This document shows positions 1 to 8,088 of a DNA stretch of 57,546 bases, one piece after another (positions within the stretch are counted from its first letter, which is position 1; every line of letters starts with the position of its first letter). The stretch is from Arthrobacter sp. Lineage in GTDB: Bacteria > Actinomycetota > Actinomycetes > Actinomycetales > Micrococcaceae. The position numbers and the translations under genes were made by a program. Under the pieces are notes generated by a model that worked only from the letters and a program-made list of their open reading frames with translations, was not told the origin of the DNA and searched no databases. The stretch spans positions 1 to 57,546 of the forward strand of contig JAPLAM010000041.1 in NCBI GenBank assembly GCA_026393275.1. The letters run 5' to 3'.

Positions 1-553
1 CATGGGCCAGCGGCTGGGGATCGCGGCCGCGTTGCTCGGCGACCCGCAGACCGTCATCCTGGACGAGCCGGTTAACGGACTGGACCCGGAGGGCGTGGTC
101 TGGGTCCGCAACCTGGTCAAGTACCTGGCCTCCGAAGGCCGCACGGTCTTCCTGTCCAGCCACCTGATGAGCGAAATGGCCGTCACCGCGGACCATCTGA
201 TCGTGATTGGCCGCGGCCGGATCATCGCCGACGCCCCGATCCAGGAGATCATCAGCGGCAACGGCCAGGGCCGCACCCGGGTCCGCACCGACCAGCCGGA
301 CCACCTGATGCGCCTGCTGGCCGGCGCCGGCGTCTCCGTCGAGGCGCGGGAGAACGAACTCCTCGAAGTAACGGGGCTGGACCCGCGGCAGATCGCCCGC
401 ACCGCCCTCGACAACCACGTCATGATCTACGAACTCACCCCGCTCCAGGCCAGCCTCGAGGAGGCCTACATGGAGTTGACCAAGGATGAGGTCGAATACC
501 ACTCGCTGATCACCACGGGCGCCCCGGCTCCTGTCCAGTCCGGAGGCAACTAA
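1..553 (+). CDS. ABC transporter ATP-binding protein, 3' part
   Basis: This is the C-terminal 183 residues or so of an ABC ATPase whose 5' end lies outside the window. The visible part opens inside the signature region (GMGQRLGIAAALL), then shows Walker B with D-loop (VILDEPVNGLDPEG) and the switch histidine (SSHLM). Walker A is missing, so the ATG at position 2 is an internal methionine and not a start. The tail of about 100 residues is of the kind found in two-gene ABC-2 exporters. It lies 3 nt before the permease gene and surely pairs with it. The substrate is unknown; neighbouring two-component genes suggest a drug or envelope-stress exporter. Confidence 0.9.
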   Translation, partial: MGQRLGIAAALLGDPQTVILDEPVNGLDPEGVVWVRNLVKYLASEGRTVFLSSHLMSEMAVTADHLIVIGRGRIIADAPIQEIISGNGQGRTRVRTDQPDHLMRLLAGAGVSVEARENELLEVTGLDPRQIARTALDNHVMIYELTPLQASLEEAYMELTKDEVEYHSLITTGAPAPVQSGGN

Positions 554-556
554 GCC

Positions 557-1450
557 ATGAGCTCAACTACTCTCGAATCCACCCCGTCCCGCCGCGGTGC
601 GCACGCCGGCACGGCCGGTGACCGGCCCGGCGACGGTCTTAGCAACGGCCCGGGCCCGAGCTTCCTTCGGGTCCTCAATTCCGAATTCATCAAATTCCGC
701 ACCCTGCTGTCCACGCTGATCCTGCTCGGTGCCACCGTCGCCGTCATTGTGGGGGTCGGTGCCCTCGCGGCCTGGGGGATCGGCCAGGCGTTGCAGGCCT
801 CCAACGCGAATCCGCAGCGGTCCGCAGCGCTGGCGGCCCAGGGCGACATCGCCGCGTCGGCTCCGAGCGCCGGCATTTCGTTCGCGCAGCTGATCCTCGG
901 CTCGCTGGCGGTGCTGATCATCAGCTCCGAATTCACCACGGGAATGGCGCGGTCCACGTTCACCGCCGTCCCGAAGCGGATCCCGGCCTTCGCGGCCAAA
1001 CTCCTCGTCGTCCTAGTGTCCGCCTTCCTGGTCACGGCACTGTCGCTCTACCTGGCCGGCCTGGTCGCCGTGCCGATCCTCGACCAGTACGGCCACACCC
1101 TCGACGTCTCCAGCGGGCACTACTATCGGACCCTGCTCATCAACAGCGCGTACGTTGCCGCCGTCGCCGCGATCGGGATGGCCCTCGGTGCCCTGATCCG
1201 GAACTCCGCCGGCGGCATCATGAGCCTGGTGGGCATCTTCTTTGTGCTGCCGATCGCCCTGCAGATCATCCAGGGCGACTTCGTCAAGGAACTCCGTAAA
1301 TTCATCCCCGACAACACGCTGGCACCGATGACTGCCGCAGAACATGTTCCGGACACGCTGGAAGCCTGGCAGGCCGCCCTCGTCCTCGGCGCTTGGGTCA
1401 TCATCCCGGTGCTGCTGGCCGGCATCCTGCTCAAGAAGCGGGACGTCTAG
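557..1450 (+). CDS. ABC-2 type transporter permease
   Basis: A 297-residue membrane subunit partnering the ATPase just upstream. A polar N-terminal stretch of about 45 residues is followed by roughly six hydrophobic segments near residues 50-76, 107-129, 143-174, 192-214, 218-238 and 273-292. It ends in a short basic tail (KKRDV), as is usual for ABC-2 permeases. The start follows the ATPase stop by 3 nt, which suggests translational coupling. Sequence does not reveal the substrate. A two-component system begins 23 nt downstream, so the four genes probably form one operon in which the kinase and regulator control the transporter. Confidence 0.88.
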   Translation: MSSTTLESTPSRRGAHAGTAGDRPGDGLSNGPGPSFLRVLNSEFIKFRTLLSTLILLGATVAVIVGVGALAAWGIGQALQASNANPQRSAALAAQGDIAASAPSAGISFAQLILGSLAVLIISSEFTTGMARSTFTAVPKRIPAFAAKLLVVLVSAFLVTALSLYLAGLVAVPILDQYGHTLDVSSGHYYRTLLINSAYVAAVAAIGMALGALIRNSAGGIMSLVGIFFVLPIALQIIQGDFVKELRKFIPDNTLAPMTAAEHVPDTLEAWQAALVLGAWVIIPVLLAGILLKKRDV

Positions 1451-1473
1451 CAGGCAGCGTCTAAGCTCTGAGC

Positions 1474-2766
1474 ATGATTGACGCAGGACCCCTCGAGGAC
1501 GCGCCGGCCGCACAGGCCGGCGCGTCCTTCGCCGAAATCACGGCCCGACGCCGCGGTCGGCTCCGCCGCTTCCTATTCCGCCGCCCCCGGGTGATGGATG
1601 CCCTCGTGGTGCTCGCCTACCTGGTCCTGGTTACCCCGACGGCGGTGGAGTCGGTGCGCAGCGGGACCTGGCCGGTGGTGGTTCTGCTCGCCGCCGCGGC
1701 CGCGGGGCTGCTCTTCCGCCGATCGCACCCGGTCCCGGTGCTGGTGGCCGTCGCTGTCCTGGAACTTTGGGTGTGCTCGCTGCATCCGTGGGGGTCCAAT
1801 GCCTCGGCCGGGTTGTGGTTTGCGCTCTACTCGGTCGCCGTGGCCCGCCCCCGGCGCTTCACTCTGATCGCACTGGCCCTTTCGACGGTGCCGCTGGCGG
1901 TGCTGTATTTGATGCTGGCGGCCGGACCGTTGGACGGGCGTTTGCCGGCCCTGACGGTGAGCGCGCCGGCAAACTTCCAGCTGGTCGCCAGCATCGCCGC
2001 CGGGCTTGGCGTCACGCTCTCCAATGTCATCGCGGCCGGCATCGGCATCTCGGTCCGGCAACGGCGCGAGCACGAGCAGGAAATCACTGCGTGGGCCGCG
2101 ACCACGGCCCAGCTTGGCTCCGTCAACGAACGCAACCGGATCGCCCGGGAAATGCACGACGTCGTGGCCCATTCGCTCACGGTGATGATCAGCCTGTCCG
2201 ACGGCGCCGCCGTCGTACTCGAAAAGGATCCGGAACGGGCCGCGGACGTCCTGGGCGAACTGTCCCGCACGGGCCGCACCGCAATGGCGGACATGCGCCG
2301 GGTGCTCGGCGTCCTGCGCGATGACTCCGCCAACGGACCTGCGCCCCGGGAGCCGCTCGTGACTGCCGACGATCTGACCAGGCTGCTGGCGGGATTCCGC
2401 ACCGCGGGGCTGCCGCTGCACTACTCGCACACCGGACCCGCGCTCCCGGAGGACACCGCGTTCCTGCTGACGGTGTACCGGATTGTGCAGGAGTCCCTGA
2501 CCAACGTGCTGCGCTACGGCCGGTCCCTGGGCCGCGTGGATGTCAGGATTGCCCGGACGGGCGATGCCGTCACCATCGAGGTGCAGGACGACGGCAAGGG
2601 GAGCCTTGAGCCCGCGGCCGGGCCGCTCGGCTCCGGCCAGGGCGTGCCGGGGATGCGGGAACGCACCCGGATCTACGCCGGCGGCGTGGAAGCCGGACCG
2701 GCGGCGAACGGCGGCTGGCTGGTGCGCGCCGCCTTGAGCTGCAACGGAGAGAAGGAGAACCGATGA
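1474..2766 (+). CDS. sensor histidine kinase (HisKA_3 / NarL-partner type)
   Basis: A 430-residue membrane histidine kinase. Residues 40-190 hold several hydrophobic segments with very short loops, so the sensor is probably intramembrane. The phosphoacceptor H-box is EMHDVVAHSL, with His at about residue 228. The C-terminal ATPase domain shows the DDGKGS motif and the GMRER box. This is the DesK/LiaS-like HPK7 family that pairs with NarL-type regulators. The stop overlaps the regulator start (ATGA), which supports a cognate pair. The ABC exporter genes directly upstream are the likely target. The stimulus is unknown. Confidence 0.92.
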   Translation: MIDAGPLEDAPAAQAGASFAEITARRRGRLRRFLFRRPRVMDALVVLAYLVLVTPTAVESVRSGTWPVVVLLAAAAAGLLFRRSHPVPVLVAVAVLELWVCSLHPWGSNASAGLWFALYSVAVARPRRFTLIALALSTVPLAVLYLMLAAGPLDGRLPALTVSAPANFQLVASIAAGLGVTLSNVIAAGIGISVRQRREHEQEITAWAATTAQLGSVNERNRIAREMHDVVAHSLTVMISLSDGAAVVLEKDPERAADVLGELSRTGRTAMADMRRVLGVLRDDSANGPAPREPLVTADDLTRLLAGFRTAGLPLHYSHTGPALPEDTAFLLTVYRIVQESLTNVLRYGRSLGRVDVRIARTGDAVTIEVQDDGKGSLEPAAGPLGSGQGVPGMRERTRIYAGGVEAGPAANGGWLVRAALSCNGEKENR

Positions 2767-3482
2767 GTGATTCCGGACCGATCCGCGTCCTGCTGGTCGA
2801 TGACCAGCCCCTGCTCCGGATGGGGTTCCGGCTGATCCTCGAAGGCGAGGAGGGCCTCTGCGTCGTCGGGGAGGCCTCCGAGGGGGCCGAGGCCGTGCGC
2901 CTGGTCGCCGAGCTTCGGCCCGACGTCGTGCTGATGGACGTGCGGATGCCAGTGCTCGACGGGATCGAAGCGACGCGGGCCATCACCTCCGCCGGGTCGG
3001 CAGCCCGGATCATCATCTTGACCACCTTCGACCTGGACGAGTACGCCTTCGCCGGGCTGCAGGCCGGAGCATCCGCGTTCTTGCTCAAGGATGTGGCGCC
3101 CGCCGAGCTGGTGAACGCCGTCCGGGTCGTGGCCGGCGGCGACGCCGTCGTGGCGCCGCGCATCACGCAGCGGCTCCTCGAGACGTATGTGCGCAGCGGC
3201 CGGCCGGCGGGAGACGGCGCAGCGCCGTTGCAGCCCTCCGGGGCCCGGGCGGCCAGGGATCCGCTGCTGGAGGATCTCACCCCGCGCGAAACCGAGATGC
3301 TGGAGGCCATCTCCGAGGGTCTTTCCAACGCGGAAATCGCGCACCGATACTTCCTCTCGGAAGCGACCGTGAAAACCCATGTGCGGCGCATCCTGAACAA
3401 GCTGCAGCTCCGGGACCGGGTCCAGGCCGTGGTGTACGCCTACGAAACCGGCCTGGTGGTGCCAAGCAACCCGGACTATTGA
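2763..3482 (+). CDS. response regulator, NarL/LuxR family
   Basis: A 239-residue response regulator. The receiver domain (residues 6-125) has the acidic pair (VDDQ), the phosphoacceptor Asp at about residue 59 (VLMDVRMP), and the conserved Thr and Lys (ILTTF, LLKD). A LuxR-type HTH occupies about 170-235 (LTPRETEMLEAISEGLSNAEIA). The linker of about 40 residues is rich in Gly, Ala and Arg. Its ATG overlaps the kinase stop by 4 nt, so it is the partner of that kinase and likely controls the upstream ABC transporter. Confidence 0.93.
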   Translation: MSDSGPIRVLLVDDQPLLRMGFRLILEGEEGLCVVGEASEGAEAVRLVAELRPDVVLMDVRMPVLDGIEATRAITSAGSAARIIILTTFDLDEYAFAGLQAGASAFLLKDVAPAELVNAVRVVAGGDAVVAPRITQRLLETYVRSGRPAGDGAAPLQPSGARAARDPLLEDLTPRETEMLEAISEGLSNAEIAHRYFLSEATVKTHVRRILNKLQLRDRVQAVVYAYETGLVVPSNPDY

Positions 3483-3601
3483 GCCGGAGTGCCGAGCCGG
3501 ACTGCTGAACCCTATGCTGGCCTGAAGCAGTGGTTTCAGGCACATTCGAGAATTGCCCCCAGGGCAACAACGTGTGCCCTCAGAGCCCTCCGGTTGGAGT
3601 T

Positions 3602-3620
3602 GCGCCCCAAATTGGGGTGC
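3602..3620. repeat. inverted repeat before the amino acid permease
   Basis: In the 291-nt gap between the response regulator and the permease there is a near-perfect dyad, GCGCCCCAAATTGGGGTGC. CCCCAA and TTGGGG flank one A, and a G-U closing pair extends it. A second, shorter dyad (TTGCCC/GGGCAA) lies at about 3553-3567. They could be operators or leader hairpins of the permease. Apart from these I see nothing coding: the open frame reaching upstream to 3489 is only an extension of the permease frame. Confidence 0.4.
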
Positions 3621-3773
3621 GTAATCTGTGGGATTGCACAGGACAGCGCCTCTGTCTGGCGGTCTAGGGTGAAACGACATTGTGGTCCGCAACACATCCG
3701 TGCCTGCACATCCCTCCGGGGTCTTGCCTGGCACGGGGCCCGGGCCGCCACCACCCACGAAGGACGGCGCTTA

Positions 3774-5240
3774 ATGCAGGCTGACCAGCAACTTTCCAAA
3801 TCCCTGAAACCGCGGCATCTGTCCATGATCGCCATCGCAGGCGTCATTGGTGCCGGGCTTTTCGTCGGCTCCGGCGCCGCAATCCAGCAGGCCGGCCCTG
3901 GTATCCTCGTCGCCTACCTGGCGGCGGGCCTCGTGGTCATCCTCGTCATGCGCATGCTCGGCGAAATGGCGGCTGCCAACCCGGAGACCGGTTCGTTTTC
4001 CACCTATGCGGACAAGGCGTTGGGCCGCTGGGCCGGCTTCAGCATCGGCTGGCTGTATGCCTGGTTCTGGATCATCGTGCTCGGCATCGAGGCCACGGCG
4101 GGCGCTGCCATCATGCACCGGTGGGTGCCAGGCATTGACCAATGGGTCTGGGCGCTGGCCCTGATGGTGCTGCTCACCCTCACCAACCTCGGCTCCGTGA
4201 AATCGTACGGCGAGTTCGAATTCTGGTTTGCCTCCATCAAGGTGGCCGCGATCGTGCTGTTCCTGCTGTTCGGCATCGCCGCCATCCTCGGCCTGATTCC
4301 CGGCGTCCCGGCCCCGGGCCTGGACAACCTCACCGGCAAGGGCGGTTTCATGCCCAACGGTCCGGGTGCGGTGCTGGCCGGCATCCTGGTGGTCGTTTTC
4401 TCCTTCTTCGGCGCCGAAATCGCGACCATCGCCGCCGGTGAATCCGAGAACCCGGTCGACGCCGTCAAGAAGGCCGTGAAGTCCACGGTCTGGCGCATCC
4501 TGGTGTTCTACATCGGCTCCATCGCCATCGTGGTGACCCTGCTGCCGTGGAACTCCGCCTCCGTGGCGAAGAGCCCGTACGTCGCCGTGATCGAACTCTT
4601 CGGGATCCCCGGCGCCGGAACCATCATGGACATCGTCGTGCTGACCTCGGTGCTGTCCTGCCTCAACTCGGGCCTCTACACGGCCAGCCGCATGCTTTTC
4701 TCGCTCTCCCGCCGCGGCGACGCGCCCCGCTCCTGGATGCGGATCTCCAAGCGCGGCGTGCCGTCCTCCGCGGTTCTGGCCTCCACAGTGGTCGGTTTTG
4801 TCACCGTTGGCCTGAACTACATCGCCCCTGACACCGTGTTCCTGTTCCTGGTCAACACCTCGGGTGCCATCGCCCTGTTCGTCTGGCTGGTCATTTCCGT
4901 ATCGCAGCTGATCCTCCGCCGCCGGATGGGCTCTGCGGCCCAGGAACTTCAACTGAAGATGTGGCTCTTCCCGTACCTGACCTGGGTGGCGATCGTCAGC
5001 ATCGTCGCGTTGCTGGTGGGCATGGTGGTACTGGACACCACGCGGGAGTCGTTGCTGCTTTCCCTGGCCTTGGCCGCCGTCGTGGTCGGCCTCGGGCTCT
5101 GGCGCTACCGCAGGAACGGAACCGCCCCGGCCTCGGGCTCGGGCGATACGGCCGGACGCCGTCCTGCCGACGTCGACGCCGCTGGCGAGGACGTTCCTGC
5201 CGATGAGGCTGCTCGGGCCGGCGTAGGCCCGGTGTCGTAA
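3774..5240 (+). CDS. amino acid permease, APC superfamily (GABA permease-like)
   Basis: A 488-residue permease of the AAT family (GabP/AnsP/CycA-like). The N-terminal signature is present: a basic cytoplasmic stretch, then IAGVIGAGLFVGSGAAI in TM1. About twelve membrane segments follow, then a hydrophilic Asp/Ala-rich tail of 50 residues. I chose the ATG at 3774 because it has an AAGGACG Shine-Dalgarno and begins a typical family N terminus. The frame is open for 285 nt upstream but that part has no family character. It likely imports an amino acid or GABA by proton symport. It appears to be transcribed alone. Confidence 0.88.
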   Translation: MQADQQLSKSLKPRHLSMIAIAGVIGAGLFVGSGAAIQQAGPGILVAYLAAGLVVILVMRMLGEMAAANPETGSFSTYADKALGRWAGFSIGWLYAWFWIIVLGIEATAGAAIMHRWVPGIDQWVWALALMVLLTLTNLGSVKSYGEFEFWFASIKVAAIVLFLLFGIAAILGLIPGVPAPGLDNLTGKGGFMPNGPGAVLAGILVVVFSFFGAEIATIAAGESENPVDAVKKAVKSTVWRILVFYIGSIAIVVTLLPWNSASVAKSPYVAVIELFGIPGAGTIMDIVVLTSVLSCLNSGLYTASRMLFSLSRRGDAPRSWMRISKRGVPSSAVLASTVVGFVTVGLNYIAPDTVFLFLVNTSGAIALFVWLVISVSQLILRRRMGSAAQELQLKMWLFPYLTWVAIVSIVALLVGMVVLDTTRESLLLSLALAAVVVGLGLWRYRRNGTAPASGSGDTAGRRPADVDAAGEDVPADEAARAGVGPVS

Positions 5241-5291
5241 ACCGCACCGCACGACCAGCGCCACCGGACCGCTCCGCACCACCGCGCCACC

Positions 5292-5473
5292 GGACATGCC
5301 CAACGCCGGCGACCAGCGATGGACATAGTGCCACTATGTCCATTCGCCGCCTCCAGCGGAGGGCATGTCCAGGGGGCTGCGGGGGACATGTGCAGTCCTG
5401 CGTCGGGAACAAGGGCATGTCCAGGGGGCTGTGGGGACATGTCCAGTCCTGCGTCCGCAAAGTGGGCATGTCC
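5292..5473. repeat. phased array of 10-bp palindromes (GGRCATGYCC) with exact 19-nt spacers
   Basis: The 304-nt gap between the permease and the aminopeptidase holds near-identical palindromic 10-mers at 5292, 5361, 5384, 5413, 5435 and 5464. A longer hairpin (arms ATGGACATAGTG and CACTATGTCCAT, one-base loop) lies at 5319-5343. Four spacers are exactly 19 nt (5302-5320, 5342-5360, 5394-5412, 5445-5463) and the alternating ones are 13 and 12 nt. Two units at 5361-5407 and 5413-5458 are also near-identical direct repeats. Both strands are open here, but only because of the repeat; I do not call a gene. Confidence 0.85.
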
Positions 5474-5544
5474 GGGTTCGGGGCCGGCCGGGAGCACGGT
5501 CGGGCTCGACGCCCCTGTGATGCCGCGGCGCTAGACTCGGAGCC

Positions 5545-6903
5545 ATGCCTTCCTCCGCCACTGCCGCAGACCACATCCAGGACCTCGGCGCGTACGTCAG
5601 CGCGTCGCCGTCGAGCTTCCATGCCGTCCATGAGGCGGCCCGCCGGCTGGACGAAGCAGGGTTCACCAGCCTCGATGAGTTGCGGCCGTGGACATCTGAC
5701 GGCGACGGCGACGACGAGGGCCCCGCAGGCGCCACTGGCGGCGCGGCGGGATCCGCCGGCAAGTTCTACGTGATCCGCGACGGCGCTCTCATTGCCTGGG
5801 TGACGCCGCAGGGGGCCGGGCCCACCACCGGCTTCAACATCCTCGGCGCGCACACCGATTCGCCGTCGTTCAAGCTGAAGCCCAAGCCCACCACCGGTAA
5901 ATTCGGCTGGCTGCAGGCCGGCGTCGAGGTCTACGGCGGTCCGCTGCTGAACTCCTGGCTCGACCGGGAACTGCAGCTCGCCGGACGGCTGGTGATGCTG
6001 GACGGCACCCAGCACCTGACCGCCACCGGGCCGCTGCTGCGCTTCCCGCAGTTGGCGATCCACCTGGACCGCGCGGTGAACGACGGCCTGGCCCTGGACA
6101 AGCAACAGCACATGAACCCGGTCTTCGGCCTCGGCGACCCCGCCGGCGCGGACCTTCTGGGCCTGCTCGCGGCGCGGGTGGCCGGTGCAACGGTGGACCC
6201 CGCGCAGATCGGCGGCTACGACGTCGTCATCGCGGACACCCAGGCTCCCGCTGTGTTCGGGGCCAAGGGTGAGTTCTTCGCCTCCGGCCGGCTGGACAAC
6301 CTCTCCGCCACCCATGCGGGGCTCGCGGCGCTCATCGGGCACGCCACCGGGGCGGTCCCCGCCGGCGGCCCGATCGCCGTGCTGGCCGCCTTCGACCACG
6401 AGGAAATTGGCTCCGCCTCGCGTTCCGGGGCCTGCGGACCGGTCCTGGAGGACATCCTGGTGCGCATCTCCGACGGGCTCGGCGCCACTGCAAGCCAGCG
6501 GCGGCAGGCGTTCGCGGCGTCATTCTGCGTATCTGCGGACGCCGGCCATGCCGTGCACCCCAACTATCCCGAGCGCCATGATCCGGCCAACCGGCCTGCC
6601 CTGAACGGCGGCCCGCTGCTGAAGATCAACGCCAACCAGCGCTACGCCACGGACGCCGCCGGCGCGGCGCTGTGGGCACGGCTCTGCACGGACGCCGGGA
6701 TCCCGTACCAGGAGTTCGTCTCCAACAACGTGATGCCCTGCGGTTCCACGATCGGCCCGTTGACTGCCACCCGGCAGGGGATCAGGACGGTCGACGTCGG
6801 CGTTCCCCTGCTCTCGATGCACTCGGCACGCGAACTGTGCGGTGTCGAGGACCCGCACCGGCTGGCGATGGTCACCGAACTGTTCTTCCGCACGGCGGCG
6901 TAG
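5545..6903 (+). CDS. apeB: M18 family aminopeptidase
   Basis: A 452-residue cytosolic metallo-aminopeptidase of the M18 (aspartyl aminopeptidase-like) family, which removes N-terminal residues from peptides. Family motifs for the two-zinc site are visible in order: AHTDSPSFKLKPKP near residue 105, SGRLDNL near 250, DHEEIGS near 285, the SADAGHAVHPNY region near 330, and a C-terminal SMHSARE. Length matches the family's usual 420-460 residues. The start is the first ATG with the conserved N terminus. A Gly/Asp-rich insert near residues 52-68 looks lineage-specific. It is a single gene followed by a hairpin shared with the convergent cluster. Confidence 0.93.
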   Translation: MPSSATAADHIQDLGAYVSASPSSFHAVHEAARRLDEAGFTSLDELRPWTSDGDGDDEGPAGATGGAAGSAGKFYVIRDGALIAWVTPQGAGPTTGFNILGAHTDSPSFKLKPKPTTGKFGWLQAGVEVYGGPLLNSWLDRELQLAGRLVMLDGTQHLTATGPLLRFPQLAIHLDRAVNDGLALDKQQHMNPVFGLGDPAGADLLGLLAARVAGATVDPAQIGGYDVVIADTQAPAVFGAKGEFFASGRLDNLSATHAGLAALIGHATGAVPAGGPIAVLAAFDHEEIGSASRSGACGPVLEDILVRISDGLGATASQRRQAFAASFCVSADAGHAVHPNYPERHDPANRPALNGGPLLKINANQRYATDAAGAALWARLCTDAGIPYQEFVSNNVMPCGSTIGPLTATRQGIRTVDVGVPLLSMHSARELCGVEDPHRLAMVTELFFRTAA

Positions 6904-6912
6904 CGCCCAGAC

Positions 6913-6953
6913 AGACGGGTTGCTGCCGCGCCGCACGCAGCATCAACCCGTCT
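6913..6953. terminator. hairpin terminator between convergent genes
   Basis: AGACGGGTTG (6913-6922) pairs perfectly with CAACCCGTCT (6944-6953). An inner CTGC/GCAG stem extends it. It sits between the aminopeptidase stop (6903) and the stop of the leftward glycosyltransferase (6956). The position fits a bidirectional terminator, although the T-tract is weak on both strands. Confidence 0.6.
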
Positions 6954-6955
6954 TC

Positions 6956-7876
6956 CTACGGAATGTTCATCCGGCCATCCCGTGTAGCACGCATTGGGCT
7001 GGCCTCGGGCTGCCGGGCATTGCGAATTGCCCACTCCGCCTTGAGTTTGTCGAGACCTTCTTTGCCGACCACGGTCATGGCCGCATGCTTCAGCACGGAC
7101 CGTCCCGAATCCAAGGCAATGCGGCGTGGCCCCTCCAGCACAATATCCCTTACGAGGTCGAGGCGGCCCACGTCATCGACGCCGTCCAAGAGACTTCCAA
7201 ACGTGTTCCGATAGGGAGCAGCCGCAACACGCCTTCCGCGGATCCGGTTGCTCACGTTTGAACCGTGGACAACCTGAAGCCAGGCCGGGGCACCCGCAAG
7301 CTCTCTGACGTTCATTGACCTTCCAAGCAGGTTGTGCCAGTCGGACCAGCAGGTTCGGGCGTCTTCCCAGTTTTCCCTGACCGAGCAAAAAGCGTTTACC
7401 CGGTCCCGGCGGAGATAAAGCCGGGCCCCCTTCCTGATGAGACCGTGCGTCAGGTAAATCGCAGCACGAGCACCGTTGATTTCAGCGGCCTGAAGACGCT
7501 CGACAAAGTCTGAGGCCAGGCCATCGTCGTTGTCCAGATTTGTGGTGATGACGTCCCGGTGCTTGGCCCCCGAAACGGACTGGAGATCCTCAAGAAGTTG
7601 GCCGCGGCCGACTTCGGCCCGGTAGATCGGCGTGAACGTCCCGCGGCTATTGAGCTCGTTCATCGATTTAACAAGCCATTCGGGACTTTCGGGATCGAGA
7701 TAAATGATCCATTTGAACTCTTGGTGCGACTGTTGGAGCACCGCCGGAAGACAGAACCGACGAAACAACTCCAGCCGTGTACGCAACCAGCCTTCTTTCG
7801 CCCGAACAACGCTCTCAGCACCCACCGATGGAAGGTTGAACCGAGTAAGCAGGACGTGATCGGCGCCGATGCTCAT
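6956..7876 (-). CDS. glycosyltransferase, putative rhamnosyltransferase family
   Basis: A 306-residue protein resembling the 'putative rhamnosyl transferase' family. It begins with a short strand (HVLLTRFNLP) and has the acidic motif NLDNDDGL near residue 115, expected to hold the metal and nucleotide-sugar. The start at 7876 overlaps the upstream small ORF stop (ATGA), like the other junctions in this cluster. An in-frame ATG at 7957 would add 27 residues that lack family character. It is the last gene of the leftward polysaccharide cluster and probably adds a sugar to a surface glycan. Donor and acceptor are unknown. Confidence 0.78.
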   Translation of the reverse strand: MSIGADHVLLTRFNLPSVGAESVVRAKEGWLRTRLELFRRFCLPAVLQQSHQEFKWIIYLDPESPEWLVKSMNELNSRGTFTPIYRAEVGRGQLLEDLQSVSGAKHRDVITTNLDNDDGLASDFVERLQAAEINGARAAIYLTHGLIRKGARLYLRRDRVNAFCSVRENWEDARTCWSDWHNLLGRSMNVRELAGAPAWLQVVHGSNVSNRIRGRRVAAAPYRNTFGSLLDGVDDVGRLDLVRDIVLEGPRRIALDSGRSVLKHAAMTVVGKEGLDKLKAEWAIRNARQPEASPMRATRDGRMNIP

Positions 7877-8088
7877 GGCTTCACCTTGTAGATGAAACCC
7901 GGAGGCAGTTGGATGGTTCGAAACTCGGGGGCGGCCTTGCCGTGCCCCACCGCCCAAACGCAGTCACACCCATCACGGCCCTCAAACATTGCGACCAGCC
8001 TTTCGGTAAATGAATAGTCGTCGGATCCGATGCTGAGAACACCGGTAGGATCCTGTGCTCTCGAATTGATGTCCTTGATGGCTGCCAT
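7873..8088 (-). CDS. small ORF of unknown function, or frame-shifted tail of the preceding glycosyltransferase
   Basis: A 71-residue frame (begins MAAIKDINSRAQ, ends GFIYKVKP) with normal high-GC codon use. It ends in a 4-nt overlap with the next glycosyltransferase, so this frame looks genuinely coding. It overlaps the last 107 nt of the upstream glycosyltransferase gene, whose tail there reads as poor coding (Arg, His and Ser runs, CGA-CGA-CTA). Either it is a separate small gene or a one-base frame change has separated the glycosyltransferase from its real C terminus. I do not recognise a domain. Confidence 0.5.
   Translation of the reverse strand: MAAIKDINSRAQDPTGVLSIGSDDYSFTERLVAMFEGRDGCDCVWAVGHGKAAPEFRTIQLPPGFIYKVKP

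Noticed and set aside
3771..5303. 510-codon minus-strand open frame opposite the amino acid permease
   Set aside because: Shadow; Gly/His/Asp-rich with no domain, while the plus strand is a clear permease.
5292..5473. CRISPR array
   Set aside because: Repeat cores are only 10 bp, spacers 12-19 nt, and no cas genes are present.
5281..5544. Open frames on both strands through the palindrome array
   Set aside because: Both strands are open only because the repeat lacks stop codons; the peptides are repetitive and no credible gene context exists.
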